A stretch of 64,000 bases of DNA from Hydnum rufescens UP504 (lineage: Eukaryota; Basidiomycota; Agaricomycetes; Cantharellales; Hydnaceae): NCBI GenBank assembly GCA_014904985.1, contig MU128932.1:5360-69359 (forward strand), written 5' to 3'. Shown here one piece after another: positions 22,817 through 35,436 of the stretch (within the stretch, counting starts at the first letter, position 1; the number at the start of each line of letters is the position of its first letter). The notes below the pieces were generated by a model, which did no database searches, had not been told where the DNA came from, and was given only the letters and a program-made list of their open reading frames with translations. Both the position numbers and the translations under genes were made by a program.

Positions 22817-25800
22817 CAGGATCAGAAACGTGGGAAATCGAACACATGAGTCATAGCCACGTGTCCAGATCGGATGATCTTCATTCAATATCTGTTCCTC
22901 TTCTCCGTCAGCGCTTGCATGATGCTTTCCTGAACATGGCTGGTCAACTCAAACCTCCCCACCTCGTCAGCGAAAACTTTCAAGGGACTCATAAGCCTAC
23001 CCTTACCAATTGTGTCGTCCCCGTCACGGTGAACGGCTCCCAGAATCTAAGTACACATACCCGGGCTGGGCTGATCCTAAACATGATATACGTGGACGCC
23101 TCCTGTTGCGTGCCATATCGCTACTAGTTTGGACACATCCTCATGCCCTGGGCGTCAAGGCGGTCCCAGCCACCACCTCCAGTCTTTCGATACCATTCTC
23201 GCCAAGCACGTGGATGTGGTTCCTTTTTTCATTCTCAGGGACTAGGGAGGCAAGTCATCCTGGCCACTCAGAAGATGGCCAAGGAAGAATGAGTTACGCA
23301 GCCCCTTACTACTCCGGGCTCTGATGTTGGCCGCAGGTGTCCTCGCCACCTATTTAGCGATGAGTAAATGAGGAGAGAGTGGATGTAGAACATACAGCGT
23401 GTGAGATCCAAAAGCTGAAACGACGCTCTTGTAGGCTGAAATGATAGTGAAGCACACGAAAAACGCAAGGCGTACGAAAGGGGACAACCATCGTCCCGCG
23501 GCGAACCCGGAGTATAGAAGTGACACAACGGCCAAGACATGGACGTTTGTTGCATCGATAGAGTAAACGAGAGGCTCACAGATACTAAGCCCCCCCCCCG
23601 GGCTCACTCCCATAAATTTATTTCACCGTCTTGAGATGGTCCGCACAACCTGTGTATTAAGAAAAAAAAACGGCCTACCGGGACGTAAGGGAGTTTGACT
23701 TGGAAGACTTGTTCCCGGTTTAAGAATTGGTGCTGAAGGACAGTTGCGAACACGACACCATCAAATAAGAGTCAAGCTTGAGAAGCGTATCTCCATACAT
23801 CAGCATATACCGTCACTGTGCCTGGGCATTCTTCCTCGGCCACGACGAAGTTTCGCTGGAAACTATGTCGTCTTCGGGGCCATCACTGGGGAATACGCTA
23901 CTAGGTGCGATTGAACAACTCTGTCAAGATCACTGGAGAAGAAGCGTGATGAAAGAAATCGGTCACAGATCAAGGTGCATCCATCGGCGCGAGGATCACA
24001 TCTATGCGATCCCTATTTCTCAACACGTTCGACGACCACAAAAGAATAACGAGTCGGGCGACTGGAAATTTTAATACGAAGGGTGTGTCAAGCCCGGTCA
24101 TGGCCTTCGTCTCGTCCGAGAGTGATACGAGGGCATGGAAGAACCATGGGACAATATTGCAAAATATTGCAAAGGAGATGTGGGATATGGAGCTCGTCGA
24201 TGCCTTCAAACCCTCTTCCGCAACTCTCCGAGGTGCACGATCGAGTCCAACAGGCGGAGACATGGAGCTCTAAGAATTTTCAGGATCTCTGAATCTCTTA
24301 TGGTGCCGGTGCGTACGTAGCATATTGCTGGCCTTGGCTGCTCCCATCGGAGAAAATTGTGGGCCACGAACTGGAACGCATTCCTGACACGTCCTCGATG
24401 GCTTGGGTCTTCATAAATCCGTTCCCGATAGCGCCTCGTGCATCTCGCGGGCATCCGCCACGAGCTGTCAATCCCTAAGTGCAATCATGGGAGCCGCAAG
24501 TTTACGCGAACGCACCCGTCCTGCGTGCAGAATGGGCAAACCGGGGTTTCTGACGATTGGGAGGTGTGAATGAGAACGGAATGGGAGAAGGGTTAGATCT
24601 AATACACAAGGTTCTCGAGAACGCGAAGCAGCATTGAATTTTACTCGTCTTTCTAGGGGTAGAGCCGAATTTATAGCCGTTCAGGGGCCACGAAAGCAGT
24701 GAGAGACGACTCCCGATCCGTTCAAAACACCCAGTCCTAGAAATGTTGGGATGATTTGGTAAACCCAGCCACACTGCGACAAATCCTGGTGAGAATGCGG
24801 TATGCGCGGATCAGGAATACACGTACAAATCCTCCTGAAAATGGAGAGGGCCCACAGCTCTCAAGGATGACATCGTGAACATCCGTACGGTCGAAATGAA
24901 CTGATGGTTGTAAATCAAAGAACTGAAGTCCGTCAAAGGCAGGAGTCTCATTTATAACTTCCTAGGGAGAGCCGCAACTCACCTGTGGATCTAAGCATGA
25001 GCCCATGAAACCAAGGATCTCCTACGCGAGGGCTGGCTATGTATAACACCGTCGAGGAGTCGAGTTGCTTTGCAATGTGGCGCAGATGACGATGGATCAT
25101 GGAGAGCTGAAGCCTTAGGTCTCGAAGCCCCAATAAAATCTTGGGGTGCTCGGGAAAAGGGCTTTTGAATGAATACCCTCCAGGATAAATTTTCAGCATA
25201 ACTATCGGGAATGCTCTTCAGTCAACCAGGTGATTAGGCCCAGCAACACTGATCGTGCCTTTTCCGGAGTGAAGGTCCAATTGACAAAACAAGGGTCGGA
25301 ACGAAAACACGAGGGGAAAGGGACTGGTGATTGCATAGGCGTGCACCGGGACGAGCGAGATCTCGAGAATGAAATTTAGGGAGTGAAGAGAAAAAATCGC
25401 CCAACTCCTCTCCACATTTCGCCGCGCTTGGGTGGCACGAGCGCTGTTGGCTTGGATGGGACCAAAACGCCCCGTGCTAGTTGTGGATGCGGTCTCCCAC
25501 AAGCATCACGGTCGGTAAGATGCACCTTCGGGATATTTGCATATATCGGAGTCGAGCCACATTAGTCCAGTAGGGAGTCAAAATCCAGCTGGCGCGAACA
25601 TCGCCAGAAAGAAATACGAGCAAGGCGCGACCAAGGTCGAGTACTAGCTGTTGCTTCACTAGCACCAGCCATCACTTGATCCCCGAGGTCAGACCTTCAA
25701 ATGTGGCAGAAGCTCAGAGCGTTAGAGGTGGGAAGCAGTCCCGAAATTTCGTCAGGAGACCGTTCTAGAAGCGGAGAGCACGTTCGGAACGCAAGGCAGC

Positions 25801-27095
25801 ATCCCTAGTGGTGGTCTCAACGAGGCACGGCCGTGTCAAGTGACGTCGAGACACAGTGAATTGTGTGCACATAGCCACGATACAAAGCCCGCCTTCGAGT
25901 TGTTCGGAGACTCAGACTGAGCTAGCGAATTCACTCATTCACAGCTCGAGGCAGGCTGTCACAGGTCATGGGTCACGCTGAACTACGAAAACGGCCGAGG
26001 TTGGAGCCGAACTCCAACTAACCCATTCAGTATGAACTGATAGTAACGGCTTACTGGGGCTGCGAATGGGCGGACTACCAGTTTTGAGCGGCATAAGAAT
26101 TTTGGGCGAATCTCCGGTCGAAGGAGGATGGAAGTCCGCACTCCGGATTCTTCGAAGGCGCCTTCAACCAGGTGACATATGTTCGTTTTCCCATGGGCCC
26201 GCCAGCTACGTCTCTTCGATGAACTCTGGGCCTTCAATTGTATCTGAATGATATGATACTGCCGCTCCTTTTCTTTTCTTCTGAATCGGGATGAATGGTG
26301 TCGAGTGGGCCGGAAAATATCTTACCTTCACCATGTTCACATGGTTCACGTATGTTTCTTTCTCTCCACTCCGTCTCGAGTCCTTACCGACAACATATGC
26401 AGGCACTGGCACACTAAGCCTCACTGCTTCGAGTGGACTCAGGCTGCTTCAGACTCACTGGGGCTCTGGTATCGAGAAAACAACTGCGCGTGGTCCCCTC
26501 CTGCGGAATAGGGAAATAACCTCATATAGATGCCCGGCGTATCTAGGCTGTCCGGAAGCGTTTTGTGAGTGTATTCCCCTGGAGTCCTCGTTGATAGAGT
26601 GTGGATAGATTAGGAGAATGGCCGTCAAGTATGGATGAAGATGATCAGGTATGGACCAATCATCGATCGATTCCACGCCCAGGCCGTATACGAGAACGAT
26701 CGAGAGCACCCAGAAAGTCGGTGCGCCCCATTCACGTTCCTTCAATGCCCTGTGTTATTATATATCATTCGGAGCCCCGAGGGGTCCAGCGGAAATTGAC
26801 TGAAGAAGCCGCCATGAATATGTTTGATTAGTATGGCTGGTTTTTCCGCTGTCTTCGCGATTCTTGTTTCGCTCAATGTTGCGAAACTCGCTGTGGCGCC
26901 TGGTTAATTTCTCCCACTGGCATTAATATCCCCTTGAGAGTATAAATGTCCTATTTGTCCAAGTATAATACACATGTACAGTGGTATCTTTTCCTCTCTC
27001 AAGCCGTACACGACAAGCGCCTAGAATTGACATCTACATAGTTGTCCCCGCCATGTACAACATGACGCCCGTGATCAAGACGGAAAATGAGTAGT
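22817..27095 (-). other. U3 leader, long type
   Basis: A 4.3 kb upstream region shared with U5 rather than with U1, U2 and U4 over 23.8-27.0 kb. Relative to U5 it contains about 1.1 kb more (about 24.40-25.60 kb). Several minus-strand frames look protein-like, for example 24484-24206, 25199-24948 and 25502-25218, but most lack an ATG and cannot be joined with confidence. A long protein-like frame at 26745 begins with TTG, not ATG. No family recognised. Confidence 0.45.
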
Positions 27096-27197
27096 CGCAA
27101 GGACAGGTGATTGTGGCTAGGATCACTGTGACTCGACCTTAGTCTCCAGCACATCACGGCCCAGTCCAATATCTGTTGAAAACTCTGGTGGTGACCA

Positions 27198-29775
27198 TTA
27201 TACCGTTTCGGAAGTCGATTCGTTGTAGGGCTCATAGGACACCATCAACGAGTAGAGGAGGCGGAATTTCGCAGAATAGTCCTTCCATTTTGAGACGTAG
27301 GCGGGGATCTGCGATGATGATGCAAACTTCCCCGTCAAGGAGGTGAAAGCAGTGAAAGGCGAATACCGATGATTTGCTTTATGGTGCCGAGATACATCCA
27401 AGTCATCCTCGGAATCTACCAATACCCTATCAGGCTTGACTTCTGTTAGAAAATAAGGCCCAGCGCACCCTTGCGGTTCCGCCCATCCATCAATTCCCAT
27501 CGATAACGCTGATAGATCGGGACTCGGTGCAATGAGCTTGAAGACTTCACCACGATGCTCAGCCCACCGTCCGTGACCGAGATCAACCTTGCTTCTTCAA
27601 TCCCAGGAACACACATAAACCGAACACGCCTGCCCTGTAAACCAATGACCTAGATTCATAATCCAGTGGAGTACTATCCAGGAAGAGCACGTACGATTCC
27701 TTGATGGACGCCCAAGTTTGTCTGATAGGTACGGTACAGGCACCGCTGCAGAGTGTCAATGATTAAGCTCACTGATGGCCGACTTAATCGGTCGTGAGAC
27801 CAGCAGCGTTCTAAGACTTGCAAAACTGAACGAAACGTGCCCTCCTCGTTTTCCGGTTTAAAAGGAGGCTGATGACTCCATATAGCACTCAAGATGTGTG
27901 CCTCTCTGGAGAGTTCGTGATAAGGCTCCTGGTCAAACAAGATCTGCAGTGGATGGAGGATTACAACTTAGACACGAAGCACAGTGTGCGAGAAGAATCG
28001 ATCCCACCCCAATACAAGTGCATGCGTAAGCATATATGTCTGTCGCCACAGTTCTAGTGCTTTCTTCCAGAAGCTCAGGGGCCAGAAATCGCAGTGACCC
28101 ACCGAAGTTTGATGATGTATAGCCAGTAGGGTGCCCATCAAGAATAATAGACAGTCCGAAATCACAAATACTCCCCCTTCCTTCCGCGTCGATCAACACG
28201 TTCGGCTGGGGATATCAGTTGATCAGTAAGGCAACACCACTCGGGATATTCGAGCATACCCCTTTCAGATCGCCATGTATAATTGGAGGGACGTGTTCAT
28301 GCAGGTATTGTAACCCCAGCGCGACATCGGCACACTGTAAAGATCCACCTCAGTGGGTGATGGATGCCGTATGCGAGTGAAAGTATATGGATGTAAACGC
28401 ACAATAATCTCTCGATTGACACTTGGATTCTTTGCTAGAAACCCTGAGACATTACTGTGAGGGTACAAAAATGAAACGAGGCCAGGCCCTTCGGGTTCGT
28501 CAGTATGACCTAACAATCGCACCACGTTCTCGTGATGCAATTGCGCCCATATTCGCATTTCCATGTGAAGACGCTATGCATGTCGTGAATGAATGATTCA
28601 TGGTGCAATTATTAGATGAAATTACCTTGTGAAGTTTCCGTTTGAGCGTGTCCTCATCCGTGTATGAACCACGAAGGACCTTAATAGCGACCTAGGACAT
28701 TGGCTGTTAGCACATGCACCGTGTGGGAGCTATGAATTGAGAACAATACTTGACGAGCTTCATCAGGGGAGGAGGCAGGGAGTAAGCTGCCTCTCCAAAC
28801 TGAGGAGTACCCGCCTGTGGCCATGGGTGTTGGGCCTAAGCGGACAATACGGCCAGTCAAGTTGGGAGTTTCTGGGGGACTGGTGGAAAATGGTGAGGTA
28901 GCTTGTCCCGAAGCATCTGCGGAAGGAGGCGTAATCATAACACCTCGCAGAGTGGACGTGGCTTGGTCTATTCCGGTGGAAGCCTCTTTCGGAGACATCA
29001 GAGTGGGAGGAGTGGGTGTTGATAATGGATTCTCGAGTTGCACCGGTCGCCTTTCATTAGTTTGGCCAGAGAACTTGAAGAGCTTCCTGATTTGGGGTAT
29101 TACAAGACGACGCGGACTGTTTGATGTCGGTGATTTGATGGGCTTTGCATTGGAGGGGTTAATTTCGCGACCTCGAGGCGGTTCACCATCATTCTTCTCA
29201 GCGCCGGTCGCAGGAGCAGGTACAGCACCATTTGCATTGGGCAACTGCACTGGTCGAGGTCGTTGGGGATGTTCCTCCTGTAAGACTGGTCCTGAGCTAA
29301 TATCCGCTATTTTCCCCTTTGTGGTTAAATCGGCCTCGTTTGTCCATCTTTCCGGGTCCCTGAGTGAGATCTTTTTTGCGTTAGGGTACTGGATAGCAAA
29401 TTGGCGCTGCAAGGATTCTATATGGGCCGCGTGGGGCGCGAAAGAAACGAGGGCGTTCTCAAGCCAACCTGGTGATGGCGGTTTGACCCAAGATCCCCCG
29501 AAGCCTTGATGAAGCATTCCGAAGTTGAGGCAAGTCCACCACCAAGAGTAGGTCGAAGGCGTGGGGTGTACTACCTCAATATTATTGTTGAGAAGGTCTA
29601 TGACGTGACGGAAATTCAGGGTAGCAAATGTAGTGGCTATGATTTCATTGTGGTGTGGTTCCCAGAGCTTGGAGCGGTCGGCGGAGAATCGGATGATACC
29701 TGCGTCCCCATAGAACCGCCTCTCCGCCCGCAACCAGATAATTGGCACCCTCTGGTCCTGGGTGTGGACCTTCAT
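27198..29775 (-). CDS. U4: intact TKL-like protein kinase, 8 exons
   Basis: The only copy with a full frame. Exons (minus strand): 29775-28750, 28691-28626, 28573-28403, 28334-28260, 28205-28008, 27943-27695, 27634-27469 and 27415-27198; they sum to 2169 nt, 722 codons plus stop, and every intron is GT-AG of 52-68 nt. Residues 1-150 form an unrecognised family domain (VPIIWLRAERR, NFRHVIDLLN, YSWWWTCLNFGMLHQGFGG). Residues 150-300 are a Ser/Pro/Thr-rich linker. The kinase starts near 310: glycine loop GGYSSVWRG, VAIK lysine, EMRIWAQLHHENVVRLLG, HGDLKG catalytic loop (HGD instead of HRD, common in fungal TKL-like kinases), CDFGLS, APELL and R-C-W-S-H-D-R-L-S-R-P. A ~125-residue C-terminal extension (GRRVRFMCVPGIEE onward) follows. 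Likely a soluble Ser/Thr kinase; substrate unknown. An exon upstream equivalent to U2's first one (near 30119) is broken by stops. Confidence 0.75.
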
Positions 29776-32695
29776 GAGCAGATTATCGAACTAAAGGTTC
29801 ATTCAGCCGCCTGGAATGTAAAGACATGATAAACTATGCCAACCCAGCCCAGGTAACACGCGATCTCTCGGACATCCCCTGATATAAGTGCACGCAGTCT
29901 ACAAAAGTCTCCGTTATTATGCCGTTGCTCGTATTCAACAAGATGACTCACTCAGAGTCAGGAGAAGTAACCTCCCTATAGAAGCCAGAAATAGTCCGGG
30001 AGACTGGAACTCTCACTTCTGCTGCAGCAAAAGAGTCAGGGGCATCAGGAGCGGGAGACAAGACCGTTTGTCCTTGGAGGTACGGGAACGGGCGACCTCG
30101 CTCTGTCTCCGTTCGCCATCAAGGATCAGAAGCGCGGGGAATTCAACACCGCCACGTGTCCAGATCGGACGATCATCAATTCAGTCCCCATCTTGTCTGT
30201 CAGCGCTTGCAGAACATGGCTGGTCAACTCAAACCTCCCCTCCTCCTCAATGAAAACTTTCAGCAGACTCATAAGCCTACACCCTTACGATTTTTTCGTC
30301 CCCGTCACGGTGAACGGCTCCCAGAATCTAAGCTAAGTACATCTACCCGGGCTGATCCTAAACATGATATCGCTGCAAGTCTGGACACATCTTCATGCCC
30401 TGGGCGTTGAGGTGGTCTCACAGCCATCACCTCAAAGTCTTCCGATACCATTCTCACCAAGCACAACGGCGGTGAATACATTTGCTTTTTTCACTCTCCC
30501 TCGAGTAAGGAGGCGGATCATCCGTCCACTTAGCAGGCGACCAAGGAAAGGACGAGTTACACAGCCCCCGTGCTGGTCCGAGTCCTGATGATGGCCGCAG
30601 GCGTCTTCGCCACCTATTTACCTATGAGTAAATGAAGGGAGAGTGGATGCAAAAAATGCAGTGTGAGATCCGAAAGTCCAAACGACGCCCCTGCAGGCTG
30701 AATGATAGTGGATCACGGGAGGGAGCTAAGGCGCGTGGAATGGGACGTGCGTGCGTCCTACAGTTTCCTCCCCCAGGGACGAGGTGAATCTGGAGTATGG
30801 AAGTGACCCAACGGCCAAAAACACGCATATATCACGTACGTTTACCTAGATTTACTCCATCGACAGAGTAAATGAAAGCCTCACTGGGCGGACACTAAGC
30901 CTCGGCCCGCTCACCTGGTAAATTTATTTCACCGTGTTCAGACGATCCACACGACCTGTATTAAGAAAAGTAATGGCCTACCGGGACGCGAGGGGGCTTG
31001 GCTTGGAAGACGTATTTCCGGTTTAAGAACGGCATTATACTGGTGCTAAAGGACTATCTGAGGAGGCCATAAAGTAAGAGCCAAGGATGAGAAGCATTTC
31101 TCCATACATCCACATATACCGTACCTGTACGATTTGCCCCGGGGGGGTTTTCATCCTCCACCGCGCGCGTTCATTGGACACCACGTCGTCTTTGGGCCCA
31201 TCACTGGAGAATAGGATGGCTATGCCGCGATTGAAGGAGTCCGTAAGACCACTAGAGAAGCGCGACGAACGAAAGGGATCGCAGATGAAGGTGATAAGCA
31301 TGGCGGTGGTCTCCCACGAGGTGCGGCGCGACGCTGTCAAGTCGCCTCGAGGCAAAATCAATTCTTTGTGGATATGTACGATGCCAGGCCCCGCTTTTGA
31401 GTTGTTTGGGGGTTGCGCTAGCGTTCTACATAGATCGTAGGTTCGGTCACAGTTCACAAAGGATTCCATGTCGCTGTCACGCATCACAGGTCACGGAGAA
31501 CTCGAAAAGTGCCCTCCAGAATCAGATGAGATCGGAGGTCCGTTCCAACTTCCCGTTGGCATGAACTGATCTTTGCCTTAGTCGGAGCTCATTGAGGCCT
31601 GGTGAAATGGTGGGCTACCCATTTTGAGCTGTCACAAGAATTTCGTGCGAACTTGCCGTCGAAGGAGGAAAGAAATCCGCACGTCAGGAGCTAGATTCTT
31701 CCCAGGTGTCCGCAACCGGGTGAGGTAATGCAACGCAATGACGTTCTTTCCTCCGCGAAGCCCAGGAGCTACATCTTTTAGATGAACCATGCACTTTCAG
31801 TTGGCATCTGGATGACGCGACCTCCGGGGACTCCTTTTTTCTCTCTTCTTTTCTTTTTTTCTCCCAATTCAGGATGAGCCGGTATCGAGGGTACCCGATA
31901 TTATCTGGACTTCACTGCGTCCACCTGTGTTTATTTCTCTGCACCCGGTCTTGGATAATTACTGACAACATATTGTATGCGGGCACTGGTACACTAACCG
32001 TTGCAGCATCGAGTGGGCCGATTCAGACTCTGATGTCGAGAATCACAACAAACAACTCGGCGATTCGCCTCTGTGGAATAGGGAATAGTCCCGTAGGGTT
32101 TTTCGGCGTATCTGGGCTGTCGGGAGGCGTTTTTTGTGAGTGTTCTGCTCTTGGGTACCAGATTGACAGAGTGGGGAATAGATTAGGGGGAAATGATCGT
32201 CAGGAATGATCGGGTGCAAACCAATCATGGATGAATCCTACACCCCAGGGGGGAGAACAGCTGGTCGCGTCCCGCTCACGTTCCGTTTAATGCCTTTTAC
32301 GTGTTTTCTATATCCTCGGGGGCCTAAGGGTTCCATTCCACGGACAGCACATAAATTAATTCTGCGCGAAGAGTACGGTAGTTGAATAAAGAATTTGTCC
32401 AAAAAGGTCTACTTTGTGCGGCTGATTTTTTCGCTCCCCTCCTCGAGATTCTTGTTTCGCTCAACGTTCCGAGATTTTCGATTGCGCGTTGTTGATTTCT
32501 TCGCATCAATCCCCACCCTCCCCAGGGATGTAAATTATCCAAGTATCATGTCCATCTGATATCCTTTCTTCAAGTCTGAATCACACACATATGTGTCCGA
32601 AATCGATATCTACAATCATACCCCCATACATAGATACATCACATACTGCACAACATGACTCCCCATGAATAAGCCAGAAGATGACAGCCCGTTGC
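29776..32695 (-). other. U4 leader, short type
   Basis: Upstream region of the intact copy, similar to the U1 and U2 leaders. The segment equivalent to the MANRDRAR exon of U2 (ATG at 30119) has in-frame stops here. A plus-strand frame at 31874-32209 and a minus-strand frame at 31487-31035 are open, but their equivalents in other units are broken. The promoter of the intact kinase should lie in the first few hundred bases, but I see no clear TATA element. Confidence 0.45.
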
Positions 32696-32829
32696 AAGGA
32701 AAGGAGATTGTGGCTAGAATCCCTGTGACTCGACTCGACCTCCAGGGGATCTGGCCTGCTCCCATACGCCCATTAAAAGCTCCAGTATCAATTCTCAATC
32801 TAGCATCCATTCTACCGTTCCGAAGAAGC

Positions 32830-34775
32830 TTTGTCATATGGACTCGTAGGACTACCATCGACGAGTAGGGGAGGCGAAATTTCACAGAGTAATCCCTCCA
32901 TTCTGAGACGTAGGGAGGCCTCTCCGATGATAATGCGTCCTTCCCCGAGAGAGAGGAAGCATCGGAATCACCCTCCGAGTCTACCAATACTCGATCAGCT
33001 TTTACTTCTGTCAGAGAAGAACACGCAACGCCCCCTCCAGGTTCTTACTATCTATCAATTCCCAGCGATAACGCTGATAAGTCGGGACTCGGTGGAGGGA
33101 GATCCCGGAATCCACAATGATGCTCAGTCCATCGTCGTCGGCCGAGATCAGCGTTCCTTGTTCAATGCCAGGAAGGCAAAAAAATCGAACACTCCTCCCC
33201 TGTAAACCGATAATCTAGGCACATGAACCAGTGGAACCCTACCCAGAAAGAGCACGTACGAGTCCTTGGTGGACGCCCAAGTTTGTTTGATAGGAATGGT
33301 ACAAGCAGCGCTGTGCAGTGTCGATGATTAAGTCCACTGATGGCCGACTCGATCGGTCGTGAGACCAGCAGCGTTCTAAGACTTGCAAAACTGAAGGAAA
33401 CGTGCCGTCCTCGTTTTCTGGTTTAAAAGGAGGCTGACGACTCCATATAGCACTCATGATGTGTGCCTCTTTGGAGAGTTTGTGATAGGGCTCCTGATCA
33501 AACAAGATCTGCAGTGAATGGAGGATTACAAGTTAGACACAAAGCACAGTATACGAGAAGAGTGGATCCCACCGCAATACAAGTGCATGCATAAGCATAT
33601 ATATCTGTCTCCACAGTTCTGGTGCTTTCCTCCAGAAGTTCGGGAGCTAGAAATCGCAGTGTGCCGCCAAAGTTTGAAGAGGTATGGCCAGTAGGCGCCC
33701 CGTCAAGAATTATAGACAGTCCAAAATCACAAATACTCGCTCTTCCTTCCGCGTCGATCAACACGTTCGGCTGAACATATCAATTCATCAGCAAGGCACC
33801 ACCACTCGGGATGTTCGGCCATACCCCCTTCAGATCGCCATGTATAATTGGAGGCACGTGTTCATGCAAGTATTGTAATCCCAGCGCGACATCGGCGCAC
33901 TGTAAAGATCCAGCTCAGTGGGCGATGGATTCATATTCGAGACGATGCATATCGATGTAAACGCACGATAATCTCTCGATTGACGCTTGGATTCTTCGCT
34001 AGAAAGCTCAACACATTACCGTGAGGGTACAACGTTGAAACAAGACCAGGCCCTTCTGGTTCCTCGATATGACCTAGCAATCTCACCACGTTCTCGTGAC
34101 GCAATTGAGCCCATATTCGCATTTCCACATGCAGACGCTATGCATGTCGTGAATAAAAGATTCATGGTGCAATTATTGAGATAAAATTACCTTATGGAGT
34201 TTCCGTTTGAGCGTGTACTCATCCGTATACGAAGCACGAAGTATCTTGATAGCGACCTAGAGCATCGACTATTAGCACTTGTGCCCCGGCGGAGCTATGA
34301 ATTGAGAGAACACCTGAAGAGATCGTCAGGGTGATCGGAGGGACCAGAGAGCAAGGTGCCTCTCCAGACTGAGGAATATCCCGCCAGTGGCGAGGGGTGT
34401 TGAGCCCAAACGAACAATGCGCCCAGTCAAATTAGGAGTTTCGGGGCGCCTGGATTGAAAGGATGAACTAGCTTGTGGACCGTGCCCGAAAGCTTGTGTG
34501 AAAGGAGTCGTACTCCCAACACCTTGTAGAATGGGGGCGGCGTCATCTATTCCGGTGGAAGCTTCTTTAGGAGACATTAGAGTTGGAGTGGGAGTTGAGG
34601 ATAGAATGGCGGGTTGCACCCGTCGCCTCCCATCGGTTTGGCCAGATAAGGGGTTCCTGGTTCGGGGTATTGAACGGCGGTACAGGTCGTGTAGTGTCGG
34701 GGATTTGGCAAGCTTCGAGGCAAGCACACCGGGGCGGTTGATTTCGCGACGTCGAGGCGGTTCACCACCGTGCAA
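32830..34775 (-). pseudogene. U5: kinase half left of the inversion
   Basis: Kinase-side half of the fifth copy. It keeps HVEMRIWAQLRHENVVRLLG, HGDLKG, CDFGLSIILDG, APELLEES and the RCWSHDRSSRP element, with splice sites as in U4. The glycine loop exon carries one extra base near 34378, turning GGYSSVW into a shifted frame. One extra base near 32853 shifts the C-terminal extension. Upstream the gene stops abruptly at about 34775 in the linker (GGEPPRRREINR): the next base belongs to an inverted piece of the same gene. Cannot produce a normal protein. Confidence 0.8.
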
Positions 34776-35411
34776 GGCCATAATAACGGAGACTTTTGGT
34801 AGGCTGCATGCATTTATATCAGGGGATGTCCGAGACATCGAGTGTTACTGGGCTGGGTTAGGCATAGTTTACCATGTCCTTGCATTCCAGGCGGCTGAAT
34901 GAACTTCCAGGACAACTGTCTGTTTATGGGTGTCACACATCCAGAACCAGAGGGTACCAACTGTCTGGTTGCGGGCGGAGAGGTGGTCCTATGGCAGCCC
35001 GGGTACAATCCAATTCTCCGCCGACCGCTCCAAGCTCTGGGAACCCACACCCACGATGAAGTCATAGCCACCACGATTTGCTACACTGAATTTCTGTTGC
35101 GTTCATAACGACCTTCTTCAACATAATATTGAGGTAGTACACCCCACGCTTCGACCAACTCTTGGTGGTGGACTTGCCTCCAACTTCGGAATGGCTTCAT
35201 CAAGGGCTTCGGGGGATCTTGGGTCCAAACCGGCCACCCAAGCGTGGCTCGACATCACCCTCGTTCTTTCAGCGCCGCGGCCGTATAGAACTCTGTGGCA
35301 GGCGCGCAAATTTGCTATCCCAGGTTCCCTAAATGCGAAAAAGATTTCACTCTAGCGGACCCAGAGAGATGGAAAAACGAGCCCCGCTCTCTAATCTCAA
35401 CCAGCCGACCC

Positions 35412-35436
35412 NNNNNNNNNNNNNNNNNNNNNNNNN
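35412..35436. other. Assembly gap of 25 N
   Basis: Twenty-five N bases join two contigs. The real distance and the relative orientation of the flanks are not shown by the sequence. Confidence 0.99.

Noticed and set aside
26455..26745. Minus-strand frame starting MKEREWGAPTFW, with similar frame at 40530-40816
   Set aside because: The apparent start codon is TTG, and the matching frame is conserved only because the DNA is duplicated. No eukaryotic start or splice context supports it.
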